From positions 868,001 through 932,000 of the forward strand of contig NZ_CAKLPY010000002.1 in the NCBI RefSeq assembly GCF_923079645.1: 64,000 nucleotides of DNA. The letters are read 5' to 3'. Positions within the stretch are counted from its first letter, which is position 1; every line of letters starts with the position of its first letter. The DNA is from Emticicia aquatica. GTDB taxonomy: Bacteria; Bacteroidota; Bacteroidia; Cytophagales; Spirosomataceae. A program made the translations under genes and the position numbers. Of this stretch, positions 1 through 7,162 are shown in pieces. The notes under the pieces were generated by a model, which was given only the letters and a program-made list of their open reading frames with translations, did not search any database and was not told the origin of the DNA.

Positions 1-2185
1 CATCTGCAAAAATGACTCGGTTCGTTTTCTTGATTGATTCAACTATTTGATGGTTAATATCAAAAGGTAACAATGATTGTACATCTATAATTTCGGCACT
101 GATGCCAATGGCTTCCAAATCAGCCGCTGCTTCCATTACAATTCGGCACATCGAACCATAAGTCACAATTGTAAGGTCAGTACCTTCTTTCAACGTTTCT
201 GGCACACCTAATGGAACACAAATCTCGGAAAGGTTTTTCGGCAATCTTTCTTTAATTCGATAACCATTCAAACATTCAATGATTAAAGCGGGATCATCCC
301 CTTTAAGAATGGTATTATAAAAACCCGCTGCTTGCACAAAATTACGTGGAACTAAAACGTGAACACCACGCAAAGCTCCCAACATGGCCGACATTGGTGA
401 ACCTGAATGCCAAATTCCCTCCAAACGATGGCCACGAGTACGAACGATGAGCGGAGCAAGTTGTTGTCCAACTGTTCGGTAACGCAAAGAAGCTAAATCA
501 TCAGTTAGCGTTGGTAAAGCATAATAAATGTAATCAAAGTATTGAATCTCTACGATTGGTCTTAATCCTCGCATTGCTGCTCCAACACCTTGACCAATAA
601 TAGTTGTTTCTCGAATACCAGTATCTGTTACTCGAAGTTCACCATGTTTTTCTTGTAGACCAGCAAACCCTTGATTTACATCGCCGATTTTTCCGACATC
701 TTCACCTAAAGCAAAAATCCTTGGGTCATTCTCAAGTAAATTATCAAAAAAAGTATTGATAATTTCACGTCCGTCAACCATCGGACTATCTTGATTAAAA
801 ATTGGACTAACTTCTTTAACATTCATGGGTGAAGTTGGGTATTCACTCAATAAATGTGAATTAAATCTTTTATAGTTTTCAGGTGCAACTTCTTTCAACC
901 AGCCCAAAATACTTTTCTTAGCTGAATTATCTTCAAAACGTAACAATCTTACGGCCTTTTTAATAGTTGAAATAACATCTCGTCTGACAGCATTCTCTGT
1001 TTTTTCAAGATTTTCTCTTAATTCAGTTATTGCTTTGGCATTTTTACTTTCGGCTGAGGCTTTTTTCAATAAAGTAATTGCCGAATCGTATTCTGGTTTA
1101 AGCGAATCTCGATAAGCTGTCCAAGCAGCATTTCTTGATTTTTTGGCAACATCTTTTGCATTCGCTTCAACTTCACTGATTTCAGTCTCGGTAGCATGAC
1201 CATTGGATAAAATCCATTTACGGAAATGAACATTACAATCGTATTCATGTTCAAAACTAAGTCTTTCTTTTGATTTGTATCTCTCATGGGAACCTGAAGT
1301 TGAGTGTCCTTGCGGTTGTGTTACTTCAATCACATGAACCAAAACAGGAACATGTTGGTCACGAGCATAGAGAGCCGCTCTTTGATAAGCCTCCACTAAC
1401 TCTACATAATTCCATGCACGAGCAACAATTATTTCTAAGCCATTTGAGCCATCTTTTCGCTGAAAACCAGCCAAAGCTTCCGAAATACTCGATTTGGTAG
1501 TTTGGTATTCTATTGGAACAGATATTCCGTAGCCATCATCCCAGACCGAAAATATGATAGGAATTTGCAAAACTCCAGCCGCATTGATAGCTTCAAAAAA
1601 CATTCCTTGTGAAGTAGAGGCATCACCGATTGTAGCAAAACAAACTTCGTTTCCATTATGAGAAAACTTTGTAAGTCCTTGTAAACCAGCATTTTGTCTA
1701 AATAATTTTGAAGCATAAGCCAATCCAATGGCACGGGGCATTTGTCCAGCCGTTGACGAAACATCACAAACGGTATTGTACATTTCCGTTTGGTCGAGCC
1801 ACTCACCCTTGGCATCCACCCAACAATTACCGTAATGGGCATTCATCGAACGGCCACCCGTAAATGGGTCGTGAGCAACATCTGTATGAGCATATAATTG
1901 GGCAAAAAATTGTTGCCACGTGAGTCCACCAACTGCAGCTAAAAAAGTTTGGTCACGGTAATATCCTGAGCGAAAATCTCCTTTACGAAAAACCTTCGAC
2001 ATAGCAATTTGAGCCAATTCTTTACCATCACCAAAAACGCCAAATTTGGCTCGTCCCCTAAAAACATCCTGTCGTCCGATGTAACTTACTTCTCTACTTT
2101 CGCAAGCAATTCGGTAATCGTTTAGTACTTCTTCTTTGGTCAAAAGAACATCAGTCGAGGTGATTGGGTCAAGTAGGTCATTCAT
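1..2185 (-). CDS. 2-oxoacid dehydrogenase E1, fused alpha and beta subunits (3' end cut by window)
   Basis: Thiamine-diphosphate E1 component of a pyruvate or branched-chain 2-oxoacid dehydrogenase complex, which decarboxylates the oxoacid and passes the acyl group to E2 lipoate. The reading frame starts at the ATG at 2185 and stays open for about 728 codons to the window edge. Residues 1 to about 380 are E1-alpha: a GGRSMNAHYG stretch and the cofactor motif GDASTSQG followed about 25 residues later by WDDGYGIS, where classical E1-alpha has Asn-Asn. From about residue 440 the E1-beta part begins, with ALGEDVGKIGDVNQG, TDTGIRE and HSGSPMS motifs. Both halves are in one frame with no stop, so this is a genuine fusion typical of Bacteroidota. 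Substrate (pyruvate or branched-chain) cannot be decided. No E2 or E3 gene is visible. Confidence 0.93.
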   Translation of the reverse strand, partial: MNDLLDPITSTDVLLTKEEVLNDYRIACESREVSYIGRQDVFRGRAKFGVFGDGKELAQIAMSKVFRKGDFRSGYYRDQTFLAAVGGLTWQQFFAQLYAHTDVAHDPFTGGRSMNAHYGNCWVDAKGEWLDQTEMYNTVCDVSSTAGQMPRAIGLAYASKLFRQNAGLQGLTKFSHNGNEVCFATIGDASTSQGMFFEAINAAGVLQIPIIFSVWDDGYGISVPIEYQTTKSSISEALAGFQRKDGSNGLEIIVARAWNYVELVEAYQRAALYARDQHVPVLVHVIEVTQPQGHSTSGSHERYKSKERLSFEHEYDCNVHFRKWILSNGHATETEISEVEANAKDVAKKSRNAAWTAYRDSLKPEYDSAITLLKKASAESKNAKAITELRENLEKTENAVRRDVISTIKKAVRLLRFEDNSAKKSILGWLKEVAPENYKRFNSHLLSEYPTSPMNVKEVSPIFNQDSPMVDGREIINTFFDNLLENDPRIFALGEDVGKIGDVNQGFAGLQEKHGELRVTDTGIRETTIIGQGVGAAMRGLRPIVEIQYFDYIYYALPTLTDDLASLRYRTVGQQLAPLIVRTRGHRLEGIWHSGSPMSAMLGALRGVHVLVPRNFVQAAGFYNTILKGDDPALIIECLNGYRIKERLPKNLSEICVPLGVPETLKEGTDLTIVTYGSMCRIVMEAAADLEAIGISAEIIDVQSLLPFDINHQIVESIKKTNRVIFAD

Positions 2186-2260
2186 AAGATGAAATGTAGA
2201 GCGAGCAAACCGCCGCTAAGGTAAAATACACCACACATAACTCGTTAATTTTTAGGCTAG

Positions 2261-2286
2261 AAATTAGTTGTTATACTAACTAATTT
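2261..2286. promoter_or_regulatory. 9-bp inverted repeat upstream of the E1 gene
   Basis: AAATTAGTT (2261-2269) and AACTAATTT (2278-2286) are perfect inverted arms with an 8-base spacer, about 75 bases upstream of the E1 start. It could be an operator or a 5' hairpin of the E1 transcript. AT-rich sequence makes chance palindromes common, so the assignment is tentative. The remainder of the 2186-2459 intergenic region shows no gene. Confidence 0.25.
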
Positions 2287-2365
2287 TAACGTAAAGTTAG
2301 AAAAAAATATTCCAATTTTCAAAATATTAAGAAATGGCACGATTTTGTTAATGACTTGTTAAAAA

Positions 2366-2398
2366 TTTGGTAGATATATATTAAAAAATGTTTATTTG
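2366..2398 (+). promoter_or_regulatory. possible promoter of the DUF1573 gene
   Basis: TTTG at 2366-2369, then 21 bases, then TTTATTTG at 2391-2398. This matches the Bacteroidota pattern TTTG-N19..21-TAnnTTTG except for the second base of the -7 box. It lies 61 bases before the start codon at 2460. Confidence 0.35.
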
Positions 2399-2459
2399 TA
2401 TTGTTAATTTGCTTTACTAATAACAAAATTATTTTCAAACTTAAAATCAATTAAATCTA

Positions 2460-2885
2460 ATGAAAAAATTACTTTCAACGATTGCAGTAGTTTTTGCTTT
2501 TGTAGCTTCAATTCAAGCACAAGGAGTATTGAAATTCAATAAAGAAGTGCATGAATTCGGTAAAATAACAGAAGGGCCATTGGCTACTTATAATTTTGAA
2601 GTAACAAACACTGGTACTGCTCCAGTAGTTATTTCAAACGCAATGGCTTCTTGCGGTTGCACAACTCCAGAATGGTCTAAAGATGCAATCATGCCAGGTG
2701 GCAAAAGTGTAATCAAAGTTGGGTATAACACTTCTGGTCGCCCAGGTGCGTTCACAAAAACTATTACAGTAACAAGTAATGCAGAAAATGCAACTGTTAT
2801 CTTGACAATTAAAGGAGAAGTAACATCTGCTCCAGCACCTGCAGCTCCAGCCGCAGCAACACCAAATGCTAAGAAAAAATCTTAA
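2460..2885 (+). CDS. DUF1573 domain secreted protein
   Basis: A 141-residue exported protein. Residues 1-20 form a signal peptide (MKKLLSTIAVVFAFVASIQA), followed by one Ig-like DUF1573 domain with the family hallmarks: a hydrophobic beta-strand ending in FGKITEGP, then NTGTAPVVI and the cysteine motif ASCGCTTPEW near residue 65. The C-terminal 20 residues are an Ala/Pro/Lys tail of low complexity. DUF1573 proteins are very common in Bacteroidota and are presumed periplasmic; their function is not known. Own transcription unit, with a promoter-like sequence upstream and a strong terminator directly downstream. Confidence 0.88.
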   Translation: MKKLLSTIAVVFAFVASIQAQGVLKFNKEVHEFGKITEGPLATYNFEVTNTGTAPVVISNAMASCGCTTPEWSKDAIMPGGKSVIKVGYNTSGRPGAFTKTITVTSNAENATVILTIKGEVTSAPAPAAPAAATPNAKKKS

Positions 2886-2910
2886 TCTGAAAAGATTTAT
2901 TGATAAACAG

Positions 2911-2941
2911 AGCCTCTCGTAAATTACGAGGGGCTTTTTTT
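2911..2941 (+). terminator. intrinsic terminator after DUF1573 gene
   Basis: AGCCTCTCGTAA (2911-2922) pairs with TTACGAGGGGCT (2924-2935) with one G-U wobble, followed by a run of seven T. The stop codon of the DUF1573 gene is 25 bases upstream. Confidence 0.85.
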
Positions 2942-2990
2942 GATATTTACTACCATAAAACACATCATTTTTCTTTTACATAAACATATT

Positions 2991-3032
2991 TATAAAGCTC
3001 AAAGCGTGACTTACCATGCTTTGAGCTTTATA
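2991..3032. repeat. 15-bp perfect inverted repeat, unexplained hairpin
   Basis: TATAAAGCTCAAAGC (2991-3005) and GCTTTGAGCTTTATA (3018-3032) are perfectly complementary with a 12-base loop. It sits 50 bases after a complete terminator and 28 bases before a promoter-like sequence, so a second terminator is not obviously needed. No strong T run follows. It may be a backup terminator in either direction or a dispersed palindromic repeat. Confidence 0.6.
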
Positions 3033-3059
3033 TTTTCTAAGAATTGACCCCAAATTTTA

Positions 3060-3089
3060 TTGGATATAAATACCAAATTTTTATATTTG
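3060..3089 (+). promoter_or_regulatory. promoter of the ATP-grasp/GS/GntP operon
   Basis: TTG at 3060-3062, 19-base spacer, TATATTTG at 3082-3089, a full match to the Bacteroidota -7 box TAnnTTTG. Transcription would start near 3096, some 37 bases before the start codon at 3133. Confidence 0.55.
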
Positions 3090-3132
3090 ACTATTAGAAT
3101 CAAATCAAACATCAACATTCACTCTTATATTT

Positions 3133-4338
3133 ATGAATTTCCTTTGTATTTGTACTTATTTTAAAGGCGTTGAATTCCTAAAGTCATGCAAGGCGGAGGG
3201 AAATACTGTATATCTACTCACCAATCAAAAATTACAAGATAAAGCTTGGCCTCGTGAGTCAATCGACGAAATATTTTACTTAGATAACATTGAAAATTCA
3301 TTTGATACTTATCAAAAAATTCTAGTCGGTTTAGCAGGTTTAATGCGAAGCAAAAAAATCGACCGAGTTGTTGCTCTCGATGATTTCGATGTTGAAAAAG
3401 CCGCTTTAGTACGAGAACATTTTCGTATTCCAGGTATGGGACAAACAACTGCTCGCTATTTTAGAGATAAACTCGCCATGCGAGTACAGGCACAAGATGC
3501 TGGCATTGCTGTTCCGCCATTCAGTTCGCTATTTCATGATATTGACATTACGCAATACCTCGAACGTACTTCTCCGCCGTGGGTCATAAAACCTCGTTCG
3601 GAAGCTTCGGCTGCGGGTATCAAAAAAGTAAATAGTTTTCAAGAAGCTTGGGATACAGTTCATAGCTTGGGCGATGAACGACATAATTTTTTGATAGAGC
3701 AATTTAAACCTGGTAATGTCTATCATGTAGATTCGCTGACATTAAACGGAAAAGTTATTTTTACGAGATGTAGCCAATACCTCAATACGCCTTTTGAGGT
3801 TGCCCATGGTGGTGGAATTTTCCGCTCGGTAACAGTTGAGCATGATTCAGAAGATGATGCCGCCCTCAAGAAAATGAATGAAGATGTGATGCGTGCTTTT
3901 GGTATGAAATCGAGTGCATCACATACCGAAATGATTAAATGCCATGAAGATGGTAAATTTTATTTCCTCGAAACCGCTTCACGAGTTGGAGGTGCAAACT
4001 TGGCCGAAATGGTTGAATATTCATCAGGGGTTAATTTATGGCGAGAATGGGCAAAAATCGAAACTTTAGTAGCTACGGGTGGCACTTATGAATTGCCTAA
4101 AGTAGAAGATTATTATTCAGGAATTGTCATTTCGCTTTCATCGCACGAATATCCAGATTATTCTCCTTTTAATGACGCAGAAATTGTCTGGAAAATGAAC
4201 GAAGAATACCATATCGGACTCATCGTTCGCTCAAAAAGTCGTGAAAAAGTACTTGAATTGATGGAAAAATATGCCATGATGATTAGAGATTTGGGCTATC
4301 ATGCTTCGGCTCCTGCTCCTGATAAACCTGTGCATTGA
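3133..4338 (+). CDS. ATP-grasp family carboxylate-amine ligase
   Basis: Soluble 401-residue protein of the ATP-grasp superfamily, which activates a carboxylate as acyl phosphate and joins it to an amine or thiol. An N-terminal Rossmann-like preATP-grasp domain covers residues 1-110. The ATP-binding core follows: WVIKPRSEASAAG near 150-162 with the nucleotide-binding Lys153, IEQFKPG near 188-194, and a metal-binding segment FLETASRVGGAN near 278-289. The precise substrate cannot be read from the sequence; it is not a standard purine, biotin or glutathione enzyme. It is followed after 53 bases by a glutamine-synthetase-like ligase and then a GntP permease on the same strand, and preceded by a good promoter, so it probably works with them on a common amino- or carboxylic-acid substrate. 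Confidence 0.85.
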   Translation: MNFLCICTYFKGVEFLKSCKAEGNTVYLLTNQKLQDKAWPRESIDEIFYLDNIENSFDTYQKILVGLAGLMRSKKIDRVVALDDFDVEKAALVREHFRIPGMGQTTARYFRDKLAMRVQAQDAGIAVPPFSSLFHDIDITQYLERTSPPWVIKPRSEASAAGIKKVNSFQEAWDTVHSLGDERHNFLIEQFKPGNVYHVDSLTLNGKVIFTRCSQYLNTPFEVAHGGGIFRSVTVEHDSEDDAALKKMNEDVMRAFGMKSSASHTEMIKCHEDGKFYFLETASRVGGANLAEMVEYSSGVNLWREWAKIETLVATGGTYELPKVEDYYSGIVISLSSHEYPDYSPFNDAEIVWKMNEEYHIGLIVRSKSREKVLELMEKYAMMIRDLGYHASAPAPDKPVH

Positions 4339-4391
4339 TAAAAATAAAATAACGTCTATTACAAAACACCAAGCATCTCTTACCTAACCTT

Positions 4392-5741
4392 ATGAATCAG
4401 CAATCAATCATAGATTACGTAAACAATCATCCTTCGGGAAAAGTAAAACTCGCCATCGCTGATATTGATGGCGTTTTACGAGGTAAATATATAAGTAAAC
4501 AAAAGTTTATGTCGCTACTTGATGGTGATTTGGGTTTTTGCGATGTAGTTTTTGGCTGGGATATAGCTGATGTTTGTTATGATAATAGCACTTTTACAGG
4601 TTGGCATTCGGGCTATCCTGATGCAAAAGCAAAACTTGATTTAAGTACCTTTCGTAAAATTCCTTGGGAAAATGATGTGCCGTTTTTCTTGGCTGATTTT
4701 ACCGAATCTGCTGCCGAAATATGCCCACGAAATGTACTAAAACGAGTGGTTCAAGAAGCCGAAAATGCAGGTTTCAAACCTTTCTTTTCACAAGAATTTG
4801 AATGGTTTAATTTTGAAGAAACTCCCGCTTCGATTCATCAAAAGGGCTTTCAAAATCTTACGCCATTAACTCCTGGAATGTTTGGTTACTCGTTGTTACG
4901 CAGTAGTTTGCGAAACGATTTTATGACCGATATTTTTGAACAACTAAGTCAATTTGATATTCCAATCGAAGGGCTTCATACCGAAACTGGGCCAGGTGTT
5001 TATGAAGCAGCCATCACTTATTCAGATATTTTATCTGCCGCTGATAGAGCCATTTTATTTAAAACTTCGGTCAAAGAAATTGCAAATAAATTGGGTATTA
5101 TGGCAACTTTCATGGCAAAAATCAATGAAAACCTGCCAGGTTGTAGCGGTCACGTACACCAAAGTTTGTGGGATATTGAAGAAAAACAAAATCTTTTTTA
5201 CGACGAAAAAGCAAGTAATTATATCAGTCCACTCATGGAAAACTACATGGCGGGGCAATTGCATTGTTTGCCATATATTTTACCGATGGTAGCTCCAACA
5301 ATCAATAGTTACAAACGCTTAGTAGAAGGTGCTTGGGCTCCAACAACACTCACTTGGGCTGTTGATAATCGAACAGTCGCTTTGCGAGCTTTGCCTTTGG
5401 GCAAAAAATCTTGTCGCTTAGAAACTAGGGTTGTTGGCTCTGATACAAATCCTTATTTGGCATTGGCAGCTTGTTTGGCTGCGGGTTTGTACGGCATTCG
5501 TAAAAACCTTAAACTCAACCAACCTGCAACCATCGGAAATGGTTATCGTGATAATAGTAATGGGGTTTTGCCTAGTAATTTGTACGAAGCAACGCAAGCC
5601 ATGAAAAACTCTGATATTCCCAAAGAATTATTTGGTGAAACTTTTGTTCAGCATTTCACACAAACCCGTGATTGGGAATGGCGACAACACGCCAAAGTGG
5701 TAACCGACTGGGAACTGAAACGCTATTTTGAAATTGTTTAA
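4392..5741 (+). CDS. glutamine synthetase family protein (gamma-glutamyl ligase-like)
   Basis: A 449-residue protein with the GlnA fold. An N-terminal beta-grasp part (about 1-105) contains ADIDGVLRGKYI. The catalytic domain shows the metal/substrate segments FFSQEFEWF near 131-139, TETGPGVYEAAI near 198-208, and GCSGHVHQSLW near 250-260, then VDNRTVALRALP in place of the NRSASCRIP nucleotide loop of true glutamine synthetase. The adenylylation loop and classical glutamine synthetase signature are absent, so the enzyme is more like the PuuA/FluG gamma-glutamylamine ligase group, which couples glutamate to an amine using ATP. That substrate class is an inference. Placed between an ATP-grasp ligase and a GntP permease, 44 bases before the latter. 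Confidence 0.88.
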   Translation: MNQQSIIDYVNNHPSGKVKLAIADIDGVLRGKYISKQKFMSLLDGDLGFCDVVFGWDIADVCYDNSTFTGWHSGYPDAKAKLDLSTFRKIPWENDVPFFLADFTESAAEICPRNVLKRVVQEAENAGFKPFFSQEFEWFNFEETPASIHQKGFQNLTPLTPGMFGYSLLRSSLRNDFMTDIFEQLSQFDIPIEGLHTETGPGVYEAAITYSDILSAADRAILFKTSVKEIANKLGIMATFMAKINENLPGCSGHVHQSLWDIEEKQNLFYDEKASNYISPLMENYMAGQLHCLPYILPMVAPTINSYKRLVEGAWAPTTLTWAVDNRTVALRALPLGKKSCRLETRVVGSDTNPYLALAACLAAGLYGIRKNLKLNQPATIGNGYRDNSNGVLPSNLYEATQAMKNSDIPKELFGETFVQHFTQTRDWEWRQHAKVVTDWELKRYFEIV

Positions 5742-5785
5742 TTTGAGTTCTTTCAATACAACTCTACCTATAAAACTAAACTTTT

Positions 5786-7117
5786 ATGATAATTATCGTT
5801 GTCTTTTTGGCAATCGCCTTTATTGTTATCTCTTCCACTTGGTTCAAATTGCATCCATTGGCTGGTTTATTATTGGCTGCATTGGCTGTTGGAATTTTTG
5901 CGGGTTTACCAATCGATAAACTAGCTGAAACTATTGGTAAAGGCTTTGGCGAATTGATGTCAAAAATTGGTTTAATGGTTATTTTAGGTTGTGTTATTGG
6001 GTCAATTTTAGATAAATCTGGAGCGGCAATCAAAGTTGCTGATATTATTCTGAAGCTTTTCGGTGAAAAATACCCCGCCTTTGCAATGTCAGTTATTGGA
6101 GCGATTGTCGGAATTCCAGTTTTTTGTGATTCTGGATTTATTATTCTTTCCAAACTTAATAAAATTGTTGCCAAGAAAACCAATCGTCCACTCGGTACAA
6201 TTGCCATTGCTCTTTCGGGTGGACTTTTTGCAACTCATACGCTCGTTCCGCCAACACCTGGCCCACTTTCGGCTGCAGGAAACTTGAATCTTACAGATTC
6301 TATTGGCTTAGTGATTTTGGTTGGTTTAGTTGTATCAATCCCAAGTTTGTTTGTTTCTACTTGGTTTGCTCAAAAATTTGCTAAAAATGTAACAATAATT
6401 GAAGATACAGAATTGATTATCAAAGAAATACCAGAACACAACATACTTCCCGCTTGGAAAGCGTTCATGCCGATTTTATTGCCAATTTTATTAATTACAA
6501 TTGCTTCTTTTGCTAAAATCTCACTTTTACTCAGCGATAACGTTGTTCATTGGCTCAGTTTTTTTGGAAGTCCTTTGGTTTCATTTTTATTAGCGATTGG
6601 TTTTTCTTATACACTTTTTCCAGAAAACCCTGCCGACAAACTTTTATCTTGCTTCAAAAGTGGCATTGAGCATTGTGGAACGACACTCGTTTTGGTCGGA
6701 GCGGGCGGAGCTTTTGGTGCAATTTTGAAAGAAACCGCTTTAAAAGATATGATTAGTCATTGGCTTTTAGCAAATCAAACTTCTGGTGTTTTATTTTTGA
6801 TTATCGCATTTTTGGTAGCCGCTTTTTTCAAAACAGCACAAGGGTCAACTACCACTTCAATGGTACTTACATCTGGAATTTTAGCTCCTTTAGCTAGTGC
6901 AGTTGGTTTTATCGAACCATTAGACTTAACACTTTTGGTAATGGCTGTTGGAAGTGGAGCAATGACTGTTTCACATGCCAACGATGCTTGGTTTTGGGTA
7001 GTTTCACAGTTTACTGGACTCAATCAGCATGATGCTTATCGAACACATACCTTACTTTCGGGCTTACAAGGAATAGTAAGTTTAGTAGTTGTTTGCTTGA
7101 TTTATTTGCTTTTTTAA
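5786..7117 (+). CDS. GntP family organic acid permease
   Basis: A 443-residue inner-membrane protein with about 12 hydrophobic segments. Family motifs are clear: the HTLVPPTPGPLSAAG segment near residue 150, the second half-repeat with the AQGSTTTSMVLTSG loop, and the SHANDAWFWVVSQFTG segment near 395. GntP permeases are proton symporters for gluconate, other sugar acids or D-serine; the substrate here is unknown. Third gene of the ATP-grasp/GS-like operon, so the transported compound may be the substrate or product of those two ligases. A terminator follows immediately. Confidence 0.92.
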   Translation: MIIIVVFLAIAFIVISSTWFKLHPLAGLLLAALAVGIFAGLPIDKLAETIGKGFGELMSKIGLMVILGCVIGSILDKSGAAIKVADIILKLFGEKYPAFAMSVIGAIVGIPVFCDSGFIILSKLNKIVAKKTNRPLGTIAIALSGGLFATHTLVPPTPGPLSAAGNLNLTDSIGLVILVGLVVSIPSLFVSTWFAQKFAKNVTIIEDTELIIKEIPEHNILPAWKAFMPILLPILLITIASFAKISLLLSDNVVHWLSFFGSPLVSFLLAIGFSYTLFPENPADKLLSCFKSGIEHCGTTLVLVGAGGAFGAILKETALKDMISHWLLANQTSGVLFLIIAFLVAAFFKTAQGSTTTSMVLTSGILAPLASAVGFIEPLDLTLLVMAVGSGAMTVSHANDAWFWVVSQFTGLNQHDAYRTHTLLSGLQGIVSLVVVCLIYLLF

Positions 7118-7124
7118 GTATTTT

Positions 7125-7161
7125 ATTCGTGGCACAATAAACAATCATGCCACGAATTTTT
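7125..7161 (+). terminator. terminator after the GntP gene
   Basis: ATTCGTGGCA (7125-7134) and TGCCACGAAT (7148-7157) form a perfect 10-bp stem with a 13-base loop, followed by a T-rich tail. It separates the plus-strand operon from the convergent DUF5916 gene. Confidence 0.8.
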
Positions 7162-7162
7162 T

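Noticed and set aside
1510..1842. Small minus-strand frames in the first 2.2 kb
   Set aside because: They are out of frame with the single long E1 frame that runs from 2185 to the window edge and has clear motifs.
5776..6207. A 143-codon minus-strand frame opposite the GntP gene
   Set aside because: Wholly antisense to a strong permease gene; the hydrophobic composition mirrors the sense strand.
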